Source of the DNA: Palauibacter sp022826685
GTDB taxonomy: Bacteria > Gemmatimonadota > Gemmatimonadetes > Palauibacterales > Palauibacteraceae
Direction: 5' to 3' (one strand)
Assembly: GCF_965221685.1 (NCBI RefSeq)
Contig: NZ_OZ244907.1
DNA length: 64,000 bases
Position numbers and translations under genes: made by a program
Notes under the pieces: generated by a model
Seen by the model: the letters and a program-made list of their open reading frames with translations, nothing else
What the model was told of the DNA's origin: nothing
The model's database searches: none
In this document: positions 17,250 through 25,803 of the stretch, piece by piece
Layout: the number at the start of each line of letters is the position of its first letter
Position numbering within the stretch: the first letter of the stretch is position 1

Positions 17250-17933
17250 TTACCGCTCCCGCCGCGCGAACCGCAGCAGCACGTCCCCGCCGCTCGGCCC
17301 ATCCGTCGCGAAGCAGTAGAAGCGTCCGTCACCGCCCGTCCCGCGCAGATTCTCGAGGCTGCAGCCCCGCGACCCGTGCGCCTCGTTCCACGAGGTCGGG
17401 TTCTGTCCGCCACCCGTGCGGTCGTGGTGCCCGACGAGCGCGCTGCCCTCGCCGCTCGACGTCCAGTTGCCGCACGTCGTGTCCCCGTCCGCGTCCGACG
17501 CCATTCCGCTCATCAGCGACCCGGTGAGGATGTCGTGCTGGTTCGGCTGGTCGCCCCGGCCGTTCACCTCATTGCCGTTCTCCGTGAGGATCGTGGCCTT
17601 CGTGAGGTTCGGGCCGTTGCTGTGCAGGTGCTCGACATCCCGGGCGATCATCGTCCCCGCGTGGTTGTACCACGGCCCGTCTCCGATGCGTTCGCGCGCA
17701 TGCACGCCGCCCGCGCCCGTCGTGCTCAGGTAGGCTCGCCACGTGCGGTCGGGCAGCCCCGCCGCCTCGGCCAGCGCCTCGCAGTACGCGTCCGCGCCCT
17801 CGAGACCGCCGAGATCCGCGCCGTCCCCCGGATTCGAACTGGTGATGAAGAAGCTGATGTTCTCGTCCTGCGCCGCCGCCCCGCTCGCGCCGAACGTGAA
17901 CAGGATCGCCATGAAGCCAATCGTGCGTCTCAT
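17250..17933 (-). CDS. Secreted lectin-like protein
   Basis: The 227 residues comprise a signal peptide (AILFTFGASGAAAQ) and one domain of the widespread lectin-like family with endostatin-like motifs: FFITSSNPGDGADLGGLEGA, DRTWRAYLST, ERIGDGPWYN, PNQHDILTGS, GHHDRTGGG and a Cys-containing C-terminus. It is likely a periplasmic or secreted binding protein of unknown ligand. The stop is six bases from the CTG start of qhpG in the same frame, so it is probably co-transcribed with the qhp genes. No catalytic residues are recognised. Confidence 0.75.
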   Translation of the reverse strand: MRRTIGFMAILFTFGASGAAAQDENISFFITSSNPGDGADLGGLEGADAYCEALAEAAGLPDRTWRAYLSTTGAGGVHARERIGDGPWYNHAGTMIARDVEHLHSNGPNLTKATILTENGNEVNGRGDQPNQHDILTGSLMSGMASDADGDTTCGNWTSSGEGSALVGHHDRTGGGQNPTSWNEAHGSRGCSLENLRGTGGDGRFYCFATDGPSGGDVLLRFARRER

Positions 17934-17965
17934 CTCCGACTCCCGTGCTGGTTGTGCGAAATCTG

Positions 17966-18991
17966 CTAACGCCGGATGTATTTTCTCATCTGGCGGGGTC
18001 CGACCTCGGCCCCGTAGAGGTTGCCGTGCGCATCGATCGCGATCCCCTCCGCGCCGCTCGTGCCGGACGCGTCCTGATTGGGCTCCGGATCCGGGATGAA
18101 GGCCGTCACCCAGCCGGTCGCCGCGTCGCCGATGTAGATGCCGCGGAGCCACCCCTTGTTGCGGCGCGCGTTCGACTCCGAGTCCGTTGAGTAGAGGACA
18201 TCGCCCCCATCGATGAACAGCCCGCTCGGACGTCCGAACTGGTGCCAGGTTTCAAGGTGATTCCCCTCCTGATCGAAGATCTGGACGCGGCTGTTCCCGC
18301 GATCGCCGACGAAGAGGCGTCCCTGCGAGTCCATCGCGAGCGCGTGCGGGTCGCGGAACTCGCCGTTCGCCGTGCCCGCGCGCCCCCACTCCATGAGGAA
18401 GGTGCCATCGGGCGCGAACTTCACGATGCGGTTGTTGCCGCCCGCGTCGTGCCCGTCCGCAACGAAGATGCTGCCGTCGGGCGCGATGAGGATGTCCGAC
18501 GGTTTGTTGAAGTGGTTCGGGCCGTCCCCCGCCACGCCCTTCTCGCCCAGCACCATCAGGACCTCACCCTCGGGGCTGAACTTGTAGACCACGTGTCCCC
18601 AGCCCTCCGGCACCGGCGCGTATCCGACGGCGTCGGCCACCCACACGCTGCCGTCCTCCTCGACGAACATCCCGTGCGGCCAGGCGATCAGTCCCGAACC
18701 GAAACTCCGCACGACGTTCCCCTCGGTATCGAAGAGCAGGATCGGGTCGACATCGCTCTCGACGCACAGGTTCGCGCCGCACCGCTCGCCCACCCAGATG
18801 TGTTCGCCGTCCGGGGCCGGGTAGACGGCGCTGGTCGCGCCCCACGTGCGTCCGTCGGGAAGCTGTCCCCAACCGTCCATCGCCCTGTAGGGGTTCGGCG
18901 CCGTTAACTGCGCTTCGAGCGCGCCGGCCCCCGAAACGACCGCCGCAAGCGCGAGTCCCGTGACGAGTCCGATTCGCCGTGTGCCTTGCAT
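17966..18991 (-). CDS. Peptidyl-alpha-hydroxyglycine amidating lyase-like NHL propeller
   Basis: The 341-residue exported protein has a signal peptide (IGLVTGLALAAVVSGAGALEAQ) and a six-bladed NHL propeller of the peptidyl-alpha-hydroxyglycine alpha-amidating lyase family: WPHGMFVEEDGSVWVAD, FNKPSDILIAPDGSIFVADG, HALAMDSQGRLFVGDRGNSR and TSGAEGIAIDAHGNLYGAEV. The start at 18991 has an AGGAGG site with ideal spacing; in-frame ATGs at 19021-19030 are less likely. Bacterial members are rarely tested, so a true lyase role is only a family-level inference. It precedes the lectin gene by 32 bases. Confidence 0.78.
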   Translation of the reverse strand: MQGTRRIGLVTGLALAAVVSGAGALEAQLTAPNPYRAMDGWGQLPDGRTWGATSAVYPAPDGEHIWVGERCGANLCVESDVDPILLFDTEGNVVRSFGSGLIAWPHGMFVEEDGSVWVADAVGYAPVPEGWGHVVYKFSPEGEVLMVLGEKGVAGDGPNHFNKPSDILIAPDGSIFVADGHDAGGNNRIVKFAPDGTFLMEWGRAGTANGEFRDPHALAMDSQGRLFVGDRGNSRVQIFDQEGNHLETWHQFGRPSGLFIDGGDVLYSTDSESNARRNKGWLRGIYIGDAATGWVTAFIPDPEPNQDASGTSGAEGIAIDAHGNLYGAEVGPRQMRKYIRR

Positions 18992-19026
18992 CCGTCCTCC
19001 TGTCTTTCCGGTCCGCACCATCCACA

Positions 19027-20451
19027 TCATGTCCTCCCCTTTGCCTTCGCCGCCAGCCGGCCGAAGGGTCCGCTGACCGCCCACGCCGCGCCCACGACGA
19101 TCAGCGCCAGCGCCCCCCAGCGCATGAGCGCGGCGGCCAGCGCTCCGTCGAAGGCCGGCCACGCAAATCGGTAGGCCAGCAGGTCGGAGCCCCGGTCCGT
19201 CATCCAGTGCCAACCCGTGTGCGCCAGCAGCGCCGACCCGATGATCGTCCCCATCCGCTCCGCCACGACCTTGCGGAACAGCACTTCGACCACCGGAACG
19301 GCGACCGCGACCACGACGAGCTGTCCCAGTTCCACGCCGACGTTGAACGCGAGCAGGGACGTGAGCAGGTGTCCGCCCGCGAACTGCAGCGACTCGCTGA
19401 GCGCGAACGAAAAGCCGAAGCCGTGCACGAGCCCGAATCCGAACGCGAGCAGCCAGCGTTTTCGAGGCTTCGCCCCGACGATGTTCTCGAGCGCCATGTA
19501 GACGATGGAGAGCGCGATGAGGGTCTCGATCAGCGGCGGAAACCAGAGCGCGCGGGGCGCGATGCCGAAAGCGGAGGCGATGAGCGTGATCGAGTGCGCG
19601 ATCGTGAAGGACGTGATGACGGGGATCAGACCCCACAGCGTCCGCAGCGGGATGACGAGACAGAGGAGGAAGAGGAGGTGGTCGATCCCGTCGAGGATGT
19701 GCGTGAAGCCGAGCGACACGAAGCGCAGCGCGGCCTGGTGCCAGCGGGGGTCGAGCCGCACGAGCCCCGGGTCGCCGACGTACTGGAAGACGCGCTCCGG
19801 CCGGTCCGGCGGCCGCAGGCGAAGCACCGTGACCGTGCGCAGGCCGAGGTGCGCGAAACCCGGATCGATCGAGAAGCGGGACTCGTCCGACGCGATGTCG
19901 TACTCCAGCAGTACATCGAGCAGAGCCTGGCGCCACGGGAGCTGCAGCGCGGGGTCGAGCGGCGGGGCGTCGAAGTGCGCCAGCGCCGTCTCGTAGTTTG
20001 CGAAGGACCGGTCCGAGGGGAGCGAGACGCGGGTCGCCACGATGCGGGGCGCCTCCAGGCGTCGATCTTCCTCGTAGAACGTCACATAGTCGGCGAGCCA
20101 GAGCTGCGCCGCATCGCGGAGGAACGGACCCGCCGCCTCCAGGTCCAGATACCCGAGTCCGTACCGGGGGAACTCGATGTCCCGCATCGCCTCGAGTGGC
20201 GCCCGGACAAGGAAACGGAGACGGGATCCCTCCGGCGTGACGAAGGCCTGCACGGTGACGTCCGCGGGAATCTCGTGCGGCACGGCAGGGGACGCCCCGC
20301 CCCCGCGATCCCATGTCGCCCGCTCAGGCGCCTCCCCCTCGGGCGCCGCCCGCGCCGCGCCGGCCAGACTCGTCAGGCCGTAAAGCGCGAGGACGCACCC
20401 CATCAAGAGCGCCGTGCGCCGCGTGGGACGCTGTGTGTTGCCTCGCTTCAT
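19027..20451 (-). CDS. HupE/UreJ-family membrane protein
   Basis: This 474-residue protein has a signal peptide, a periplasmic N-terminal region of about 230 residues, then roughly seven transmembrane helices. The membrane part carries the conserved HupE/UreJ motifs LGFTHILDGIDHLLFLL, FTIAHSITL, FGFGLVHGFGF and AFNVGVELGQ. The His/Asp pattern suggests metal transport, as proposed for HupE and UreJ with nickel, but the substrate is unproven. The start at 20451 gives a clean signal peptide; an upstream in-frame start at 20520 adds unconserved residues. It is the first gene of the long minus-strand run that ends at qhpE. Confidence 0.8.
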   Translation of the reverse strand: MKRGNTQRPTRRTALLMGCVLALYGLTSLAGAARAAPEGEAPERATWDRGGGASPAVPHEIPADVTVQAFVTPEGSRLRFLVRAPLEAMRDIEFPRYGLGYLDLEAAGPFLRDAAQLWLADYVTFYEEDRRLEAPRIVATRVSLPSDRSFANYETALAHFDAPPLDPALQLPWRQALLDVLLEYDIASDESRFSIDPGFAHLGLRTVTVLRLRPPDRPERVFQYVGDPGLVRLDPRWHQAALRFVSLGFTHILDGIDHLLFLLCLVIPLRTLWGLIPVITSFTIAHSITLIASAFGIAPRALWFPPLIETLIALSIVYMALENIVGAKPRKRWLLAFGFGLVHGFGFSFALSESLQFAGGHLLTSLLAFNVGVELGQLVVVAVAVPVVEVLFRKVVAERMGTIIGSALLAHTGWHWMTDRGSDLLAYRFAWPAFDGALAAALMRWGALALIVVGAAWAVSGPFGRLAAKAKGRT

Positions 20452-20597
20452 CCTGCAACGATGGCGCGCCCGGCGCGCGCCGTCGACCCCGGCCGGTCTC
20501 TGGACGAACGCGGATGGCATCTGTAGCGTGAATCGATCGGAAAAAGTCAGGATCGGGCGACTCGGGAGCGACTCAGGCTCCGCAAGGAGAGACAGCC

Positions 20598-21794
20598 ATG
20601 AACGGAAAGCGGCGAACCCTCATCTTCGGTGTGGTCGCGGGTATCGCCCTCGCGCTGGCGTGCGGCCAGGCGGCCATGGACGACGGGGCTCAGGCCAGCG
20701 AGGGGCAGGGCGTCGAGGCGCCGATGTTCGAGGTGGATCCGTTCTGGCCGAAACCGCTGCCGGACCACTGGGTGCTCGGCTCGGCCATCGGCGTGGGTGT
20801 GGACTCGCGCGACCACGTCTTCATCGTGCACCGCGGCAACCTCACCGAGCGCACCGAGGGCGGGGCCGACGCCGATCCGCCCATCGGCGAATGCTGCCGC
20901 GCCGCGCCGCCCGTGCTCGAGTTCGATCCGGACGGGAACCTCGTGAACGCCTGGGGAGGCCCCTCCGAGGATTACGTGTGGCCCGGCTCGAACCACGGGA
21001 TCACGGTCGACCACATGGACAACCTGTGGATCGGCGGGAACGGACCGAACGACACGCACATACTGAAGTTCTCCCGCGACGGCGAGTTCCTCGCCTCCTA
21101 CGGTGAGCCGGAGGCGGGACCGGAACCCGACAGCCACAGCGAGACGCGCTTCAACCGCGTGGCGAAGCTCGCCTTCGATGCCTCGGCCAACGAGGCCTAT
21201 CTCGCGGACGGCTACGGCGGACGCAGGGTCGCCGTGCTCGACGCATCGACCGGAGCCTTCAAGCGCTACTGGGGTGCCTACGGGAACGCGCCCGACGACA
21301 CGCGGACGCCGCCTTACGACCCCGACGCGCCGCTCATCCAGCAGTTCCGGACGCCGGTGCACTGCGCCGAGCCTTCGCTCGACGGCCTCGTGTACGTGTG
21401 CGACCGCCCCAACGACCGCATCCAGGTCTTCCAGACGGACGGCACGTACGTGGACGAGGTGCAGATCGCGCCGCGCACGCTCGGCGACGGGTCGACGTGG
21501 GACATCGCCTTCTCGCGCGACGCGGACCAGAAGTACATGTACGTCGCCGACGGGAAGAACATGCGGGTCTACATCATGGACCGCGCCTCGCTCGAAATCC
21601 TGACCAGCTTCGGGGACGGGGGCCGTCAGCCGGGCCAGTTCTTCGCCGTCCACAGCATCGCGACGGACTCGAACGGCAACATCTACACGACGGAAACCTA
21701 CGAGGGGAAGCGCGTCCAGAAGTTCGTGTACATGGGCCTGGGCCCGGTACCGGCCGAGCACCAGGGACCGCCCTGGCCGCGCGGCGACCAGTAA
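20598..21794 (+). CDS. NHL-type six-bladed propeller lipoprotein, copy 1
   Basis: The 398 residues carry a lipoprotein signal (GIALALACGQ) and propeller blades with NHL-like loops (NHGITVDHMDNLWIGGNG, AKLAFDASANEAYLADGYGG, TWDIAFSRDADQKYMYVADG). A CC pair (ECCRAAPPVLEFDPDGN) is conserved with the next gene. It starts after AGGAGAGACAGCC and is divergent from the HupE-like gene. It probably sits on the cell surface or in the periplasm; no enzymatic residues were recognised. It forms a tandem duplicate with the gene at 21823. Confidence 0.8.
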   Translation: MNGKRRTLIFGVVAGIALALACGQAAMDDGAQASEGQGVEAPMFEVDPFWPKPLPDHWVLGSAIGVGVDSRDHVFIVHRGNLTERTEGGADADPPIGECCRAAPPVLEFDPDGNLVNAWGGPSEDYVWPGSNHGITVDHMDNLWIGGNGPNDTHILKFSRDGEFLASYGEPEAGPEPDSHSETRFNRVAKLAFDASANEAYLADGYGGRRVAVLDASTGAFKRYWGAYGNAPDDTRTPPYDPDAPLIQQFRTPVHCAEPSLDGLVYVCDRPNDRIQVFQTDGTYVDEVQIAPRTLGDGSTWDIAFSRDADQKYMYVADGKNMRVYIMDRASLEILTSFGDGGRQPGQFFAVHSIATDSNGNIYTTETYEGKRVQKFVYMGLGPVPAEHQGPPWPRGDQ

Positions 21795-21822
21795 ACCGTC
21801 GGACCGGCGAGGAGGTACAGCC

Positions 21823-23016
21823 ATGAACGGGAAACGGCGAACCCTCATCGGCGGCGCGACGGCCGGCGTGGCCATCGCGCTCGCCTGCGGGCAGGCGGCG
21901 ATGGACGATGCGGGCTCGGCCGACGCGGCGGGACAGGGCGTCGAGGCGCCCCGGTTCGAAGTCGATCCCTTCTGGCCCAAACCCCTGCCGGAGCACTGGC
22001 TGCTCGGCTCCACCGTCGGGGTCGGCGTGGACTCCCGCGACCACGTGTTCATCATCCATCGCCGCGCCTCGATCAACCCCGGAACGGAACTGGGGCTCGA
22101 TGCGGATCCGCCGACCAGCGAGTGCTGCCGGGCGGCCCCGGAGGTGCTCGAGTTCGATCCCGAGGGGAATCTCGTGAACTCGTGGGGAGGCCCGTCCGAC
22201 GACTACGTGTGGCCAGAGTCGAACCACGGGATCACGGTCGACCACATGGACAACGTGTGGATCGGTGGCAACGGGGCGAGCGACTCGCATGTGCTCAAGT
22301 TCTCGCGCGACGGCGAGTTCCTCGCGTCGTACGGGCAGCCGGCCCTGGGGCAGGAGCCGGACAGCCACAGCGAGACCCGCTACAACCGCCCGGCGAAGGT
22401 CGCCTTCGACGCCGATGCCAATGAAGCCTACGTCGCCGATGGCTACGGCGGCCGCCGCGTGGCGGTGCTCGACGCGTCGACGGGCGAATTCAAGCGCTAC
22501 TGGGGCGCCTACGGCAACGCGCCGGACGACGCTCCGACGCCGCCCTACGATCCGGATGCGCCGCCCCACCAGCAGTTCCGCACGCCCGTCCACTGCGCCG
22601 ACCCCTCGCTGGACGGTCTGGTCTACGTGTGCGACCGTGCCGGTGACCGGATCCAGGTCTTCCAGCGGGACGGGACGTACGTGGATGAGATGATGATCGC
22701 GCCGCGCACGCTGGGCGCGGGCTCGACGTGGGACATCGCCTTCTCGCGCGATGCGGACCAGAAGTACATGTACGTCGCCGATGGGTCGAACCACAGGGTC
22801 TACGTCGTGGACCGGGCCTCGCTCGAGGTTCTGACGACGTTCGGCGACGGAGGCCGCCAGCCGGGCCAGTTCATCGGCGTCCACAGCATCGCGACGGACT
22901 CGCAGGGCAACGTCTACACGACCGAGACTTACGACGGGAAGCGGCTCCAGAAGTTCGTGTACATGGGCATGGGCCGCGTACCGGCCGAACAGGGCCCCCT
23001 CTGGCCAAACCGCTAG
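21823..23016 (+). CDS. NHL-type six-bladed propeller lipoprotein, copy 2
   Basis: This 397-residue paralogue of the preceding gene is closely similar along its full length, from the signal (VAIALACGQAAMDD) to the C-terminus (KFVYMGMGRVPAEQGPLWP). The spacer is only 28 bases and contains its own GAGGAGG site. Differences cluster near residues 75-90 and at scattered loop positions, as expected after a fairly recent duplication with some divergence. Function is unknown beyond a propeller lipoprotein. Confidence 0.8.
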   Translation: MNGKRRTLIGGATAGVAIALACGQAAMDDAGSADAAGQGVEAPRFEVDPFWPKPLPEHWLLGSTVGVGVDSRDHVFIIHRRASINPGTELGLDADPPTSECCRAAPEVLEFDPEGNLVNSWGGPSDDYVWPESNHGITVDHMDNVWIGGNGASDSHVLKFSRDGEFLASYGQPALGQEPDSHSETRYNRPAKVAFDADANEAYVADGYGGRRVAVLDASTGEFKRYWGAYGNAPDDAPTPPYDPDAPPHQQFRTPVHCADPSLDGLVYVCDRAGDRIQVFQRDGTYVDEMMIAPRTLGAGSTWDIAFSRDADQKYMYVADGSNHRVYVVDRASLEVLTTFGDGGRQPGQFIGVHSIATDSQGNVYTTETYDGKRLQKFVYMGMGRVPAEQGPLWPNR

Positions 23017-23050
23017 GAGACCTGGGCCGCCAGGAGACGATCCGGAGCCG

Positions 23051-25648
23051 CTAGGAGACCTGCAGGCGCGCGTACAGGTAGCGGCCGTTGAATCCCATCG
23101 CCGAGAATGAGCGGTAGGGGAAGATCCCTCCGAACGCGTCCACCCGCGTGGGGAAGGAATCGAAGAGGTTCTCGCCGCCGAACGTGAGGCGCCACCTTTC
23201 CGCCAGATCGATGTGGACTCCCGCATCGAAGGTGACCCTCGGTTCGAGGAGTCGGATCCTGTGGGGGTGCTCGCCGACGCCGAGCGAGCGCAGCTCCTCC
23301 TGCTCCCCGTAGACGTTCGCGGCGAGGCCGAACTCGAACGCTCCGCTCGTGAACCTCGCCTTGAACCTGCCGCGCCAGTCCGGGCGTCCCTCCTCGAGGA
23401 AAAAGACGTCGAACCCGTCGTAGATCCTGAACGATTCGTCTCGCAGCGCCTCGTTCTCCTTCACGCAGGCCGCGATGTCGCCGTCGGGGCAGCGCCCGCG
23501 GACCTGTCCCCAGTTCGCGGAGGCGCCGAGTTCAAGGCGTGACGTCTCCCCGAGCCGCCGCCCCCATGTGACCCCCGCATCGATGCCGTACGACCGGAGG
23601 TCGACCGCGTTGGAGAAGAAGCGGACCGATTCCGCGGCGAAGTCCGCCAGCAGATGCTCGACCAGGCCGCCGGCACCGGTCTCCAGCCGGTTGGAGAGAA
23701 GGAGGGCGTCGTCGACCTCCGTCGCATAACCGTCGATCGCAATGTGGAGATCATCGACCGGCGTGAGCGCAAACCCCGCGACGACGGATCGCGACCTCTC
23801 CCCCCGGAGGGGTGAGGCGCCGAGGGCCCGGGCTTCCGGAGCGGCCACGGGAAACGTGCCCGCCTCGAACCCGAGGACGGCGCCCGGCTCGTCCGGGTCT
23901 TCGCGACGCCCCGCCGTCACGTGTCCGTAGTGGGACTGGCTCAACGCGGGCGGCCGGAATCCCGTGGACACGCTCGCGCGGAAGACGGCGGTCCCGGAGA
24001 GCGCGAGGCGCAGCGCGAGCTTCCCGTTCAGCGCGTCGCCGACGTCGGTGAAGCGTTCGTAGCGTCCCGTCGCGGAGACCCGGAGCTGCCGCGCAAGCGG
24101 CGCGTCGACGTCACCGTGGAGGCTGACACTCGACCGATGCCAGCTCCCGGACTCCTCCGGCCGGAAACCGGTGAAGCGTTGAGCGCCCGCCGCGGCGACG
24201 CCGCCGCTCTGGGTCGGGTGGAATCCGTCGATCCGCGACGAGGGCTCCCCCGCCAGAATCCGGTAGCCGTCGACGCGGAACGTCGCCCCGAGGGCGAGGC
24301 TCAGCGGCCCCGCGCCGAATCCCGCCTCGATCCGGCGCCCCACGTCCGCATTCGCGAGGAACTGGCGGTTATCGAGCGCGCCCGTGGAGAACCGCGTCCG
24401 GTTCGCAATCCCCGGGTCGTCCGCGGTCCCGGGAATCCCGTCCGCGCCGGGTGCGCACGCCGACTCGAGGCAGGGTCCGAGCGACGGGTTGAGCGTATCG
24501 AACAGGTCATTGTCGATCCGGTTGGCGCCGTACTGCGCGTTCAGATCCCAGCTCCAACCCCTCTCGAAGCCGGCCCCGGAGCGCCGGAGGCCTGTGACGA
24601 GAGAAACGTCCCGCGTATCGGTATCGAAGCTCGGCAGAAAGCCCAGCGGATGGATCCCGGGCCAGTTGCGGTCGTCCATCGAGCGCACGAAGAAGCCCGA
24701 GTGCAGGTCCCGGCGCCGACTGTAGCCGCCGAATGCGTAGAGTTCGGCGCCGCCGGAGTCGTCGCGCGCGACCGTGAGGGGGAGTTCGAGGTTGGCGAAC
24801 CACATGAAGTTCGAGGACTCGCCGTCTCCCCACAGGTGGTTCGGCTGCGCCACCTCGTTGTGCTTGCGGATGACGAGACCCTGATCGACGAAGTCCGCGT
24901 CCCCCGGTAGGACCTGGTCGCGGCCATCGGCGCCCGCGCGGTTCACGGGTTCCCGCTGGCTGAACGCGCCCGTGAGGTTCAGGACACCGCCGCCGCCGAT
25001 GTCCAGTCCCCAGTTCCCGGAGAGGTCGTATCGAAATCCGTCGTCATCCCATTCGTCCGGAAAGTGGTGGCCGACGGAAACGATGAACTCGGGCGCCGAG
25101 ACCGTATTCCGGAGGCGCACGTCGATGACCCCGGCGATCGCGTCGGAGCCGTGCCGCGTCGTGCCTCCGTCGCGCACGACCTCCACGCGGTCGATCGCCT
25201 GAAGCGGGAAGGCGTTCATGTCCACGCCGCTCGCGCCCGGAAAGGCGCCGCCGCCCAGCGTGTGCACGACCGCCGTGGCATGGCGGCGTTTCCCGTTCAG
25301 GAGGACGAGCGTGTGATCCGGCGAAAGCCCGCGCAGCTGGAAGGGCCGAACCCCCGAGGTGAGATCCGCGAGCTGCCGGCGCGGGAAGTAGGCGGATGGC
25401 AGGAGTTCGCTGAGGACGGAAGCGAGTTCCGCCTGTCCGGCCTCGAGAATCTCCGCTCGCGAGAACAGTTCGCCGGACGCTGTCCTCCGTTCGTGGGCCG
25501 CCCGGTCGAGAGTGTCCGGCGATGTGCCACCCGACGGGCCGGCCTGCGCCTCGGCGGCCCGGGGCGCGGCGGCGGAATACGTCGCGGCGCCGGCGAGCAG
25601 CAGCGTCCCGAGCACGAATCGCGCGGGTGAGATCCGCGTGTCGGTCAT
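23051..25648 (-). CDS. TonB-dependent outer-membrane receptor
   Basis: The 865 residues have a signal peptide (LGTLLLAGAATYSAAAPRAAEAQ) and a plug domain with the expected motifs (VRPFQLRGLSPDHTLVLLNG, DRVEVVRDGGTTRHGSDAIA). A beta-barrel with C-terminal strands (GFNGRYLYARLQVS) follows. The small-substrate TonB receptors import siderophores, sugars or peptides; nothing nearby fixes the ligand. The gene is convergent with the propeller pair and divergent from the VPS10-like gene. Confidence 0.9.
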   Translation of the reverse strand: MTDTRISPARFVLGTLLLAGAATYSAAAPRAAEAQAGPSGGTSPDTLDRAAHERRTASGELFSRAEILEAGQAELASVLSELLPSAYFPRRQLADLTSGVRPFQLRGLSPDHTLVLLNGKRRHATAVVHTLGGGAFPGASGVDMNAFPLQAIDRVEVVRDGGTTRHGSDAIAGVIDVRLRNTVSAPEFIVSVGHHFPDEWDDDGFRYDLSGNWGLDIGGGGVLNLTGAFSQREPVNRAGADGRDQVLPGDADFVDQGLVIRKHNEVAQPNHLWGDGESSNFMWFANLELPLTVARDDSGGAELYAFGGYSRRRDLHSGFFVRSMDDRNWPGIHPLGFLPSFDTDTRDVSLVTGLRRSGAGFERGWSWDLNAQYGANRIDNDLFDTLNPSLGPCLESACAPGADGIPGTADDPGIANRTRFSTGALDNRQFLANADVGRRIEAGFGAGPLSLALGATFRVDGYRILAGEPSSRIDGFHPTQSGGVAAAGAQRFTGFRPEESGSWHRSSVSLHGDVDAPLARQLRVSATGRYERFTDVGDALNGKLALRLALSGTAVFRASVSTGFRPPALSQSHYGHVTAGRREDPDEPGAVLGFEAGTFPVAAPEARALGASPLRGERSRSVVAGFALTPVDDLHIAIDGYATEVDDALLLSNRLETGAGGLVEHLLADFAAESVRFFSNAVDLRSYGIDAGVTWGRRLGETSRLELGASANWGQVRGRCPDGDIAACVKENEALRDESFRIYDGFDVFFLEEGRPDWRGRFKARFTSGAFEFGLAANVYGEQEELRSLGVGEHPHRIRLLEPRVTFDAGVHIDLAERWRLTFGGENLFDSFPTRVDAFGGIFPYRSFSAMGFNGRYLYARLQVS

Positions 25649-25803
25649 CCCGCATGTTCACACGCGCTCGCGCCGAGCGCCAACGTGCGGCGCCGGACCC
25701 CGGCCATCGCCGGCATCCATCCTCCCGCGCTGTACGGCGCGCGGACGGAGCGCAAGATTCCGGGCTCGGCTGCACTGAACGACTTCCGAAGGATACGGCA
25801 ACC

